Of a DNA stretch of 64,000 bases, positions 17,521 through 25,861 are shown piece by piece (the stretch's first letter is position 1; the number at the start of each line of letters is the position of its first letter). The position numbers were made by a program, and so were the translations under genes. Below the pieces are notes generated by a model. The model was not told where the DNA came from and made no database searches. It was given only the letters and a program-made list of their open reading frames with translations. Source of the DNA: Mediterranea sp. An20 (GTDB taxonomy: Bacteria; Bacteroidota; Bacteroidia; Bacteroidales; Bacteroidaceae); the NCBI RefSeq assembly GCF_002160055.1, contig NZ_NFJV01000008.1, forward strand, positions 1-64,000, in the 5' to 3' direction.

Positions 17521-17604
17521 GAAGCTAAACCTGCATTTGAGGAAGCTAAACCTGCATTTGAGAAGGCTAAACCTGCATTTGAGAAGGCTAAACCTGCATT
17601 TGAG
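17521..17604. repeat. 21-bp tandem repeat (4 units plus decayed flanks)
   Basis: Four units of 21 bases start at 17521, 17542, 17563 and 17584 (consensus GAAGCTAAACCTGCATTTGAG, differing at two positions). A degenerate unit lies on each side. Because 21 is a multiple of three, an open frame (17444-17770) reads through as repeats of RKLNLHL, but it has no other coding signs. The surrounding 17236-17840 holds only AT-rich sequence and a duplicated CATCTTTCACGCA word near 17745 and 17790. Confidence 0.8.
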
Positions 17605-17840
17605 AAAGCTTAATGTCTATATTTGGGGATTCATTTTTCCGGATGACCCCGATGCATGTCATAAGGAGATTCTCCTGTTTCTACTTTCTCCAGCCGATGT
17701 TTCACCTTCTTTATATAAGTGTTTTACCCAACAGCCTTCACATCTTTCACGCAACCTAACAACCTATTGACCAGTCATTTACTGTGAAAGATACATCTTT
17801 CACGCATCTTTCACAGCCTACACGCCGTAACAGGCTGTCT

Positions 17841-17906
17841 ACTGCCAAGCGCTCAGAAGCGCGCTGCCAAGCCTTATCAAGCCGGCTTCTACGCTATAAG
17901 AAGGAA
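17841..17906. repeat. degenerate 22-bp-period array (3 units)
   Basis: Three 22-base units start at 17841, 17863 and 17885 (actgccaagcgctcagaagc..., gctgccaagccttatcaagc..., gcttctacgctataagaagg...). Phase and words agree with the array at 25211-25276. Confidence 0.55.
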
Positions 17907-17953
17907 GATGGATGCAAAGTATAGCAGGACGAGAATGATTTGCGAAATAAAGC

Positions 17954-18085
17954 GAACGCAGAGACGCAAAAACGCAGAAGATTCATTCAGAGAAGGCAAA
18001 GGACACGGAGCCAAACAACAATCCGTGCGCTCTTTGCCCGCTCAAGAAATAAAACTAAGCTCTGCGCTTCTACGTCTCTGCGTTT
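17954..18085. repeat. long imperfect inverted repeat with CGCAGAGACG words
   Basis: Arm 17954-17979 (gaacgcagagacgcaaaaac...) pairs with 18061-18085 (tctgcgcttctacgtctctg...) with about four mismatches, enclosing some 80 bases. It has the same layout as the element at 11431-11557. Confidence 0.6.
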
Positions 18086-18109
18086 AATAAAGGATATCTA
18101 CATACGAAG

Positions 18110-18157
18110 AAAGCGGAAATGCACCCAATCTTCGACTGGCACATTTCCGCTTTTTTT
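18110..18157. terminator. bidirectional terminator hairpin downstream of valS
   Basis: A perfect 12-bp stem (18110-18121 with 18142-18153, aaagcggaaatg / catttccgcttt) is flanked by seven T on the plus side and TTTCTTCG on the minus side. It can end valS transcription. Confidence 0.75.
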
Positions 18158-18175
18158 ATAGAATTAAGAGGTAGC

Positions 18176-20902
18176 TTATGCTTTCTTCAATGCAGCAATG
18201 CTTTCCTTCAGAGACTTAATGATGCTTTCGGCATCAGCCTGCTTCTTGCGCTCCAACTCGATGACGGCAGCTGGTGCATGGGCCACAAACTTCTCGTTCG
18301 AAAGCTTCTTCAGCACACCCTGCAAGAAGCCTTCCTTGTGTTTCAGTTCGGCTTCCATACGGGCAATCTCGGCTTCCACGTCAATCAGGTTGCCCAGAGG
18401 AACGGCGTATTCCGTGGTACCCACCATGAAGGCGGCAGCCCCTTCGGCCTTGTTTTCTACAACATGGATAGCAGAGAGGTTGCACATCTTGGTCAGCACG
18501 GCATTATAGCCGGCAATGGGATTCCCGCCAACAACCTGAAGCTCCAGAGTTTCCTTCTGCGCGATGTTCTTCTGCAAACGGATGGCACGGACGTTGCTGA
18601 CCACCTCCTTCACCACCTCAAACTGCCGGAGCAAGCTTTCATCGTAAGCAGCAGGTGCCAGCATCGGGCTGACCATCAGGCTTTCGCCTTCCTTGCGTTC
18701 GCAAAGGTGCTGCCAAAGCTCTTCGGTGATGAACGGCATGAAGGGGTGCAGCAGATGCAACAGATTGTCGAAGAAACCGATGGTGCGGTCGTACACCTCC
18801 CGGCTGATGGGCTGGCCGTAGGCAGGCTTGATCATCTCCAGGTACCAGGACGAGAACTCGTCCCAGAAGAGCTTGTAGACAGCCATCAGGGCCTCGCTCA
18901 GGCGGTACTTCGAGAAAAGGTCCGCCACCTCGGCAGCCACTGCATTCTGCTTGGCTTCGAACCATTGCATGGCCAGAACGGATGATTCGGGCACAGCCAC
19001 ACCGTCACTTACCTCCCAGCCTTTGAGCAGGCGGAAGGCGTTCCATATCTTGTTGCAGAAGTTACGTCCTTGCTCGCACAATGCCTCGTCGAACAGGATG
19101 TCATTGCCAGCCGGGGCAGAGAGCATCATACCCATGCGCACGCCGTCGGCTCCGAACTTGTCTATCAGCTCCAGCGGGTCGGGCGAATTGCCCAATGACT
19201 TGGACATCTTGCGGCCCAGCTTGTCGCGCACGATGCCTGTGAAGTAGACATTGCGGAAAGGCATGTCGCCCATGTACTCGTATCCTGCCATAATCATGCG
19301 GGCTACCCAGAAGAAGATGATGTCCGGGCCAGTCACCAAGTCGCTCGTGGGATAATAGTATTTGATTTCCTCGTTGCCGGGGTTGTTGATACCGTCGAAG
19401 AGGGAGATGGGCCACAGCCACGAAGAGAACCACGTGTCGAGGCAATCCTCGTCCTGGTGCAGAGTGACGGCCCCCTCAACTCCCCCCGAGGGGGAGCTTT
19501 GAGCCAACGAAGGGCATTGGGCATATAGTTGTTTCCAAGCTTCTTCCTCATTTTCGGCCACGATAACTTTGGGCAACTTATAAGCCTCCCCTTCGGGGGA
19601 GGTTTGGAGGGGCTGCTTTGCTTCCACATACCAGGCCGGGATGCGGTGTCCCCACCACAACTGGCGGCTGATGCACCAGTCCTTGATGTTCTCCAGCCAG
19701 TTGCGGTACGTGTTCTTGTACTTGGCGGGATAGAACTTCAGTTCATCGTTCATCACTGGCGGCAGGGCCATGTCGGCAAAGTGCTGCATCTTGAGGAACC
19801 ACTGCATGGAGAGCTTCGGTTCGATGGGCACGTTGGTACGTTCGGAGAAACCTACCTTATTAGTATAGGCTTCCACTTTCTCCAGCAAGCCGGCATCATC
19901 CAGGTCTTTCTCGATCTGGCGGCGCACGTCAAAGCGGTCCATGCCCACGTAGAGGCCGGCGGCTTCGCTCAGCGTGCCGTCATCGTTGAAGATGTCGATG
20001 CTGGGCAGGTTGTGCTTCTCGCCCAGCATGTAGTCGTTGACGTCGTGGGCGGGTGTCACCTTCAGGCAACCCGTACCGAACTCCATATCAACGTACTCGT
20101 CCTCGATGACGGGGATGACACGGTTCACCAGGGGCACGATGACCTTCTTGCCCTTCAGCCACTGCGTCTTGGGGTCGTTGGGGTTGATGCACATGGCCGT
20201 ATCGCCCATGATGGTTTCGGGGCGGGTGGTGGCCACAACGGCGTAGGCCGGGGTCCCCTCAACTCCCCCCTCGGGGGGAGTTGAGGGGGCTATATAGTAC
20301 CTGAGGTAGTAGAACTTGCCGTGCTCCTCCTTATAGATAACTTCCTCGTCGCTGAGGGCGGTCAGCGCCTTGGGGTCCCAGTTGACCATGCGCACGCCGC
20401 GGTAGATGAGACCTTTATTGTACAAATCCACGAACACTTTGATGACGCTCTTGCTGCGCGTCTCGTCCATAGTGAAGGCGGTACGGTCCCAGTCACAGGA
20501 GGCACCGAGACGGCGAAGCTGCTTCAGGATGATGCCGCCGTGCTCGTTTGTCCAGTCCCAGGCATGACGCAGGAACTCGTCGCGCGTCAGGTCGGTCTTC
20601 TTGATGCCCTGTGCAGCCAGTTTGGCCACCACCTTAGCCTCGGTGGCGATGGAAGCGTGGTCGGTGCCGGGCACCCAGCAGGCATTCTTGCCCTCCATGC
20701 GGGCGCGACGCACCAGGATATCTTGGATGGTATTGTTCAGCATGTGGCCCATGTGGAGCACGCCCGTCACGTTGGGGGGCGGGATGACGATGGTGTACGG
20801 CTCGCGGCCATCGGGTTTGGAACTGAAAAGGTGGTGATCCAGCCAATACTGGTACCATTTACCCTCCACATCGGCGGGGTTGTATTTGCTTGCTAATTCC
20901 AT
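18176..20902 (-). CDS. valS: valine--tRNA ligase, with three palindromic insertions
   Basis: 908 residues from [15 protein letters not shown]. Class I synthetase charging tRNA-Val: HIGH-type motif VLHMGHML at 48-55, KMSKS in [11 protein letters not shown] near 566, the CP1 editing region ([15 protein letters not shown]), and a C-terminal coiled-coil arm ending SIAALKKA. Three short stretches rich in P, S, G and E ([13 protein letters not shown] near 205-216, [10 protein letters not shown] near 430-439, [11 protein letters not shown] near 468-477) are each encoded by a GC-rich palindrome and look like in-frame insertions. Two lie close together in the part between the editing and KMSKS regions. 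The gene remains open, so the enzyme is presumably functional. Confidence 0.95.
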   Translation of the reverse strand: MELASKYNPADVEGKWYQYWLDHHLFSSKPDGREPYTIVIPPPNVTGVLHMGHMLNNTIQDILVRRARMEGKNACWVPGTDHASIATEAKVVAKLAAQGIKKTDLTRDEFLRHAWDWTNEHGGIILKQLRRLGASCDWDRTAFTMDETRSKSVIKVFVDLYNKGLIYRGVRMVNWDPKALTALSDEEVIYKEEHGKFYYLRYYIAPSTPPEGGVEGTPAYAVVATTRPETIMGDTAMCINPNDPKTQWLKGKKVIVPLVNRVIPVIEDEYVDMEFGTGCLKVTPAHDVNDYMLGEKHNLPSIDIFNDDGTLSEAAGLYVGMDRFDVRRQIEKDLDDAGLLEKVEAYTNKVGFSERTNVPIEPKLSMQWFLKMQHFADMALPPVMNDELKFYPAKYKNTYRNWLENIKDWCISRQLWWGHRIPAWYVEAKQPLQTSPEGEAYKLPKVIVAENEEEAWKQLYAQCPSLAQSSPSGGVEGAVTLHQDEDCLDTWFSSWLWPISLFDGINNPGNEEIKYYYPTSDLVTGPDIIFFWVARMIMAGYEYMGDMPFRNVYFTGIVRDKLGRKMSKSLGNSPDPLELIDKFGADGVRMGMMLSAPAGNDILFDEALCEQGRNFCNKIWNAFRLLKGWEVSDGVAVPESSVLAMQWFEAKQNAVAAEVADLFSKYRLSEALMAVYKLFWDEFSSWYLEMIKPAYGQPISREVYDRTIGFFDNLLHLLHPFMPFITEELWQHLCERKEGESLMVSPMLAPAAYDESLLRQFEVVKEVVSNVRAIRLQKNIAQKETLELQVVGGNPIAGYNAVLTKMCNLSAIHVVENKAEGAAAFMVGTTEYAVPLGNLIDVEAEIARMEAELKHKEGFLQGVLKKLSNEKFVAHAPAAVIELERKKQADAESIIKSLKESIAALKKA
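19472..19500. repeat. GC-rich palindromic insertion inside valS (copy 3 in protein order)
   Basis: The core ccccctcaactccccccgag continues as ggggagctttgag, an imperfect palindrome. Translated on the minus strand as [11 protein letters not shown], in the same frame as the copy at 20255. Confidence 0.75.
19585..19614. repeat. GC-rich palindromic insertion inside valS (copy 2)
   Basis: gcctccccttcgggggaggt followed by ttggaggggc forms a hairpin. Translated on the minus strand as [10 protein letters not shown]. Confidence 0.7.
20255..20288. repeat. GC-rich palindromic insertion inside valS (copy 1)
   Basis: A perfect 16-bp stem: 20255-20270 (cccctcaactcccccc) pairs with 20273-20288 across a 2-base loop. 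Translated on the minus strand as [11 protein letters not shown]. Confidence 0.85.
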
Positions 20903-20931
20903 GTCTTTGTAGATTAGTTTGATAATGGGCG

Positions 20932-20939
20932 CAAAATTA
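20932..20939 (-). promoter_or_regulatory. -7 box of valS
   Basis: TAATTTTG on the minus strand matches TAnnTTTG, 29 bases before the chosen ATG, which supports that start. Confidence 0.55.
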
Positions 20940-20965
20940 CGAATTATATTTGAATCCCGACACAA

Positions 20966-21331
20966 CTAAGGCACAGGATTCAACAAAGGTGCAAGCCATT
21001 CGGGCGCATCCACCCCCTGCTCCTTGATGCGCCCCAGGCAATTCTTGCCCTTGCGGGTCAGGGCGAAATACATCTGGCGCTTGTCGTGCTCGCCCAGCTT
21101 GCGTGCCAGAAGGCCCTTGTCTTCCACCGAGCGGATGGTCTTTGAGGCGTGCGAAGGGGTCATGCCTGTGCAGGCTGTGATGTCACCTGCCGACACGGTG
21201 TCCCCTCCCACGCTGCACAGCACCATCGCCTCGTTAAGCGTCACACCGTAGTTTTCCTCCAGTTGGGTTTCCAGTTGGGAAAGGGCCCTCACCAGGTCCC
21301 TCATCCCACAGATACATTGAATCTTCTCCAT
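20966..21331 (-). CDS. MarR family regulator
   Basis: 121 residues of winged-helix type: helices SAGDITACTGMTPSHASKTIRSVEDKGLL form the recognition part and KLGEHDKRQMYFALTRKGK the wing. The N terminus carries two close cysteines (QCICG), and others occur at ITACTG and NCLG. The start overlaps the stop of the sulfur-enzyme fusion as TGATG, so they are translationally coupled. A redox- or persulfide-sensing role controlling its own operon is a reasonable inference from this pairing, not shown. Confidence 0.9.
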   Translation of the reverse strand: MEKIQCICGMRDLVRALSQLETQLEENYGVTLNEAMVLCSVGGDTVSAGDITACTGMTPSHASKTIRSVEDKGLLARKLGEHDKRQMYFALTRKGKNCLGRIKEQGVDAPEWLAPLLNPVP

Positions 21332-23790
21332 CAGATAAACAAATTAACATTCGCCTCATCGGCACGGTTCATGTATGTGGCCACACCGCCAATGCTCACT
21401 TCATCCAACAGTTCTTCGCGCTTCACGCCCATCACGTCCATAGACATCTGGCAGGCAATGAACTCCACCCCGTTGTCGAGGGCTTGCCGACGGAGCGACT
21501 CAAGCGAATCCACTCCCTTCTGCTTCATCAGGTAACGCATCATCCTCGCACCGATACCCAACATGTTCAGCTTCGAAAGTTTCAGCTTCCGCGAATCGGA
21601 CGGAAGCATCAACCCGAACATCTTGCCGAAGAAGTCTTTCTGCACGGCGGGCTTCCGCTCTTTCTTGATGGCATTCAGTCCCCAGAAGGTGAAGAATATG
21701 GTCACCTTCTCGCCCGTGGCCGCTGCGCCGTTTGCCAGGACAAACGTGGCCAATGCCTTGTCGAGGTCGTCGCTGAAGAGAATGAAAGTCTTGCCTTTCC
21801 CACCCCCACCTGCTTGCGGCGTGGCCGGCAGGGCCGGTGCATCTTCCTTGGCGATACGCACCCGATACACACCGTTCTCTTCTGTTTTGGAGAGGATGCG
21901 GTGGCCGGTCGTACGGCACCAAGCCTCAGCATCGCGGGGAAATCCGGCATCGGTGGCACTCACCTCCAGGCACTCGCCGGGTTGCAAGGCTTCCATACCC
22001 TTCTTCAACTTCAGGATGGGACCGGGGCACTGCACACCGCAAGCATTTACCTTGACCAGCTTTGCCGCCGACTCGTCCACCGGGGCACAAGCACACTCCA
22101 CCGGGCGTTTCGGTGCAGACGACCCCTCATCCGGCAGACGCACCGGCGTGATGGCCGCCTTGTAAGTCTTGAGACCGCCTATCAGGTTGCGTACTTCTTT
22201 AAAACCATTATCCTTCAATATGTTGCTGGCAAGGTAGCCACGCAATCCCACGCCGCAATACACCCATACGGGCTTATTGCGAGGTATCTCGTCCAGATGT
22301 TCCCGCAGTCCGTCAAGCGGCAGGTTGAGGGCACCAGGAATAGCACCCAGCTCGAATTCATCCCGGGTGCGCACATCCACCAAAGTCACCCCACTCAGGT
22401 CGGCGTCCTTCAGTTCGCGCCAATAGAGGGGTGTCATCTTCCCGCTCAGGATATTGCCAGCCACATAACCTGCAATGGCCACCGGGTCCTTGGCCGACGA
22501 GAAAGGCGGCGCATAGGCGTGCTCCAGCCTGGTGAGGTCGTAGACCGTGCCTCCCTGCTTGATGACCAGTGCCAATTCGTCAATCCGCTTGTCCACCCCG
22601 TCACAACCCACTATCTGTGCACCGTAAAGCCGTCCGTCCTTGGGAGAGAACGTGACCTTGACGGCCATCTGCAAGGCGCCCGGATAATAGCCGGCATGAG
22701 AGGCCGAGTGCGTAGTGGACGAAAGGTAATCAATGCCCATCTGCTTCAACCGCTTGGCGGGAAGTCCGGTGGAGGCAACCGTCAGGTCGAACACCTTGGC
22801 GATAGACGTGCCGATGGAACCTTCATACGCCACCCGGTTGCCGAAGACCAGATTGTCTGCCACGATGCGTGCCTGGCGGTTGGCAGGACCTGCCAGGAAG
22901 TTGAGCCACGGCTTGCCCGTGAGGGGATGCGGAAACTCGATAGCATCGCCTACGGCATAGACATCCTCGTCCGAAGTCTGGAGGTATTCGTTAACATAGA
23001 TGCCCTTCATCTCGCCCAGCTTCAACCCGGCTTCCGAGGCCAGCCGCGTCTCGGCCCGCACGCCGATAGAGAGAATCACCAGGTCCACATGCAAGCGGAT
23101 GCCCGACTTGAAAGCCACGTCCAACCCTCCGTCCGTCTGCTCGAATCCTTCCACCGCCTGACCCAAGTAAAGCTTCACGCCCTTCTGCTGCAGATGTTCG
23201 TGCACCAGCGAAGCCATGGAGTAGTCGATGGGCCCCATCACCTGGTCGGCCATCTCCACCACCGACACTTCCACTCCGGCATGTGCCAGGTTCTCTGCCA
23301 TCTCCAAGCCAATGAAGCCTCCGCCTACAATGACGGCACGCTTCACCTGCTTCTCGCCCAGGTATTGCTTGATGCGGTCGGTGTCGCTGACGTTGCGCAG
23401 GGTGAAGATGCCTTCCGAGTCGATGCCCTTCAGCGGAGGACGCACGGGCGAGGCACCCGGCGAAAGCAGCAGTTTGTCGTAACTCTCCCGGTATGTCTTT
23501 CCGTCGGCAGTACGCACGGTCACTTCCTTGCGCTTCACATCAATGGCAGCAACTTCCGAATGGGTACGCACGTCAATATTAAAACGCTGCCCGAAAGCCT
23601 CGGGTGTCTGCACGAAAAGCCGGTCGCGCTCCTCAATGACGCCCCCGATATAATAAGGTAAACCACAGTTGGCATACGAGATGTACGCTCCTTTCTCGAA
23701 CAGAATAATTTCTGCTTTCTCGGTATTGCGACGGATACGAGCCGCAGCAGTAGCTCCTCCTGCTACTCCTCCTACAATAATGATTTTCAT
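21331..23790 (-). CDS. CoA-disulfide reductase - rhodanese - TusA - DsrE fusion
   Basis: 819 residues. MKIIIVGG is the start: GAAAGGAG lies 8 bases before it. Domains in order: FAD/NAD(P)H disulfide reductase (1-450) with GGVAGGATAAAR and the CoADR-type cysteine NCGLPYYIGG (Cys42); rhodanese (460-550) with catalytic loop CGVGLRG near 511; TusA/SirA-like (575-640) with NACGVQCPGP; and a DsrE/DsrF-like domain (660-819). All four handle persulfide sulfur, so the protein probably passes sulfane sulfur from one cysteine to the next in the cytoplasm. Followed by a coupled MarR gene. Confidence 0.9.
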   Translation of the reverse strand: MKIIIVGGVAGGATAAARIRRNTEKAEIILFEKGAYISYANCGLPYYIGGVIEERDRLFVQTPEAFGQRFNIDVRTHSEVAAIDVKRKEVTVRTADGKTYRESYDKLLLSPGASPVRPPLKGIDSEGIFTLRNVSDTDRIKQYLGEKQVKRAVIVGGGFIGLEMAENLAHAGVEVSVVEMADQVMGPIDYSMASLVHEHLQQKGVKLYLGQAVEGFEQTDGGLDVAFKSGIRLHVDLVILSIGVRAETRLASEAGLKLGEMKGIYVNEYLQTSDEDVYAVGDAIEFPHPLTGKPWLNFLAGPANRQARIVADNLVFGNRVAYEGSIGTSIAKVFDLTVASTGLPAKRLKQMGIDYLSSTTHSASHAGYYPGALQMAVKVTFSPKDGRLYGAQIVGCDGVDKRIDELALVIKQGGTVYDLTRLEHAYAPPFSSAKDPVAIAGYVAGNILSGKMTPLYWRELKDADLSGVTLVDVRTRDEFELGAIPGALNLPLDGLREHLDEIPRNKPVWVYCGVGLRGYLASNILKDNGFKEVRNLIGGLKTYKAAITPVRLPDEGSSAPKRPVECACAPVDESAAKLVKVNACGVQCPGPILKLKKGMEALQPGECLEVSATDAGFPRDAEAWCRTTGHRILSKTEENGVYRVRIAKEDAPALPATPQAGGGGKGKTFILFSDDLDKALATFVLANGAAATGEKVTIFFTFWGLNAIKKERKPAVQKDFFGKMFGLMLPSDSRKLKLSKLNMLGIGARMMRYLMKQKGVDSLESLRRQALDNGVEFIACQMSMDVMGVKREELLDEVSIGGVATYMNRADEANVNLFI

Positions 23791-23839
23791 ACGAGTATCT
23801 CCTTTCTCTTGCATAATTATTTTCCATTAGAAACTTTTG

Positions 23840-23847
23840 CAAAAATA
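23840..23847 (-). promoter_or_regulatory. -7 box of the sulfur-transfer operon
   Basis: TATTTTTG on the minus strand matches TAnnTTTG. Start of transcription near 23832, about 40 bases before the ATG. Confidence 0.55.
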
Positions 23848-24006
23848 CAGTATTAAAGCGAACAAGAAAAGTTTCCATCAGAAAATAAATTAGGCTTTAA
23901 CAATTATTGGGAAGTGTACTGCCCAATATGTCTCCCAATGTAACGGCAAATGTGGTGCGGGCTTGAAAAAATCCGGTAAACCATTCCGCATCTCATCTTT
24001 TTACAG

Positions 24007-24014
24007 TACTTTTG
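24007..24014 (+). promoter_or_regulatory. -7 box of the DUF3810 gene
   Basis: TACTTTTG matches TAnnTTTG, 23 bases before the ATG at 24038. It lies inside the longer upstream frame and so argues for the later start. Confidence 0.6.
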
Positions 24015-24037
24015 GGCAACAAAATATACAAGGACTT

Positions 24038-25132
24038 ATGTTTCAGAAAAAGAAAAGCCACACTACAGTACGCCTCGTGCGACTCTTCCTATTGGCCATC
24101 CTGCTGGTGGCCGTCATCCTGCTGCAAGCCGTCCCGGGCTGGGGCGATGTCTACGCACAATGCATCTACCCGATTATCGGCAAGCAGTTGTCCGGTCTGT
24201 CCGGCCTGGTGCCCTTCGCCGTGGGCGACCTGTTCATCGCCCTCAGCCTCGTGGGCGTGGTGGCGTGGCCGTTCTACGTCCGGTTTCATCAGAAGAGGAG
24301 GTGGTGCGCCGGGCTGGCGGGCTCTGCCGAATACCTGGTATGGGTCTACGTATGGTTCTATCTGGCCTGGGGACTGAAGTATTCGCAATCCGACTTTTAC
24401 CATCGGGCGGGTATCTCTCCTGCCCAGTACACGGAAGAAGATTTCCATGCTTTCGCACGCCACTACATCAATCGGCTGAATGCCTCCTATACCCCGTCCA
24501 TGCTTGTCAGCCCTGACACTCTTTGCCAAGAAGCGGTGAAAGGCTACAAACAGATAGCCCCCCGATGGGGAGTACATGCCCCCTTCAACAGCCATCCCAA
24601 GGTAAAGACCATGCTCTTCTCTCGCCTCGCTTCGATGGTGGGAGTCAAGGGCAGCATGGGGCCGTTCTTCTGCGAATTCACCGTCAACGGCGATGTGCCT
24701 CTGTCGGAATATCCTGCCACCTATACCCACGAACTGGCCCACCTGCTGGGTATCTCCAACGAGGGTGAGGCCAACTTCTACGCCTACGTGGTTTGTACCC
24801 GTTCCTCCCATAAGGCCATCCGCTTCAGCGGCTACCTCTCGCTCCTGCCCCACGTGCTGAACAATGCCTACCGACTGATGACCCCAGAAGAATATGCTGT
24901 TCTCTGCCAGGACATCCGTCCTGAAATTCTCCGACTGGCCCGCCAGAACCAGGAATTCTGGCTAAGCAAGTACAACCGATACATCGGCGAGGCACAAAGC
25001 AGACTTTATGAACTGTATCTGAAAGGAAACCGCATTGCCGAAGGACAAAAAAGCTATTCGCAAGTTATCGGCCTGCTCATTTCCTGCGAAAAGGCGCAGA
25101 AATCCTTCAATCGGCTCAATCAGCCCTCTTAA
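24038..25132 (+). CDS. DUF3810 membrane protein with HExxH motif
   Basis: 364 residues. Three hydrophobic helices occupy about residues 12-115, followed by a soluble domain containing THELAHLLG near 230, a zincin-type HExxH signature, then SNEGEANFYAYV with a possible third ligand Glu. This pattern marks DUF3810, a Bacteroidetes family likely to be membrane-bound metallopeptidases. The active side and the substrate are unknown. The gene stands alone with its own promoter. Confidence 0.8.
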   Translation: MFQKKKSHTTVRLVRLFLLAILLVAVILLQAVPGWGDVYAQCIYPIIGKQLSGLSGLVPFAVGDLFIALSLVGVVAWPFYVRFHQKRRWCAGLAGSAEYLVWVYVWFYLAWGLKYSQSDFYHRAGISPAQYTEEDFHAFARHYINRLNASYTPSMLVSPDTLCQEAVKGYKQIAPRWGVHAPFNSHPKVKTMLFSRLASMVGVKGSMGPFFCEFTVNGDVPLSEYPATYTHELAHLLGISNEGEANFYAYVVCTRSSHKAIRFSGYLSLLPHVLNNAYRLMTPEEYAVLCQDIRPEILRLARQNQEFWLSKYNRYIGEAQSRLYELYLKGNRIAEGQKSYSQVIGLLISCEKAQKSFNRLNQPS

Positions 25133-25210
25133 GCGCATCGGAAAACTCTCCGTGCAGGAAGCTGCCCGCATTGACGGCTATCCGGATGAACACATGGCAA
25201 AACACTGCCT

Positions 25211-25276
25211 GACGCTAAGCAACAAACTGCCAAGCTATAAGAAGCAGATTGCCGGGCGCTAAGCAGCAAGCGCGAT
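25211..25276. repeat. degenerate 22-bp-period array (3 units)
   Basis: Units start at 25211, 25233 and 25255 (gacgctaagcaacaaactgc..., agctataagaagcagattgc..., ggcgctaagcagcaagcgcg...). It lies between DUF3810 and the rnpB promoter; the remainder of 25277-25410 holds nothing I can name. Confidence 0.65.
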
Positions 25277-25412
25277 ATATATAAGGAGTATTTCACTGAT
25301 AAGCAAGAAATTACAATCACACGAAGAAAAATCTTCACCCAATGCCTGCAAAACCGTCCTCCTTTCGAGAAACGAAATCCAGGCGTATGGCTCAATCTAT
25401 CCATACAAAGTT

Positions 25413-25443
25413 TTTGCCGCAACATTAAGTTTTCGTATCTTTG
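25413..25443 (+). promoter_or_regulatory. rnpB promoter (-33 TTTG and -7 TATCTTTG)
   Basis: TTTG at 25413-25416 and TATCTTTG at 25436-25443 are separated by 19 bases, the textbook Bacteroides layout. The RNA 5' end expected from folding (25451-25452) lies 8 bases downstream. Confidence 0.8.
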
Positions 25444-25451
25444 CTGCCACT

Positions 25452-25818
25452 AAGCAGTCGGCCGGTCTGTCGCTCGCATTCCGATGCGGGAGGAAAGTCC
25501 GGGCAACACAGAGCATCCCACTTCCTAACAGAAAGCTGTCCGCGAGGGTAGAGTAACGCAGAAGAAAAGAACCGCCGCTGCGCCTTTGGGTTCCAGCGGT
25601 AAGGGTGAGAAGGTGGGGTAAGAGCCCACCGGCCTTGTGGCGACACAAGGGCCGTGCGTCTTGGGAGTTGTAAGGTCATGTAAACCGGCGTAAAGAGAGT
25701 TGCTCGCTCCATGTCGGAGGGTAGACCGCTAAAGCCGTATGGCGACATACGGACGAGATAAATGACAGACACCCCACTCCGGTGGGGCACAGAACCCGGC
25801 TTACAGGCCGACTGCTTT
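25452..25818 (+). ncRNA. rnpB: RNase P RNA (bacterial type A)
   Basis: Catalytic RNA that matures tRNA 5' ends. The 5' strand aagcagtcggcc (25452-25463) pairs exactly with ggccgactgctt (25807-25818) to form helix P1. The universal elements are seen: GAGGAAAGTCCGGGC near 25490 (P4 5' side) and ACAGAACCCGGCTTACAGG near 25790 (P4 3' side). Length about 367 bases is normal. No clear intrinsic terminator follows. Confidence 0.95.
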
Positions 25819-25861
25819 CCTTTGAAACAGCAAGAGATACCATTATATATAAATAAGTAGT

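Noticed and set aside
17444..17770. A 108-codon frame with RKLNLHL repeats as a gene
   Set aside because: It exists only because the repeat unit is 21 bases; no ribosome site, promoter or family.
19472..20288. Palindromes in valS as terminators
   Set aside because: They lie inside an open, essential gene and have no T tract; translation through them is continuous.
21484..23661. A 725-codon open frame opposite the sulfur-relay fusion
   Set aside because: It mirrors a strongly supported gene in a GC-rich region, has His/Gln-rich composition typical of antisense frames, and no domain.
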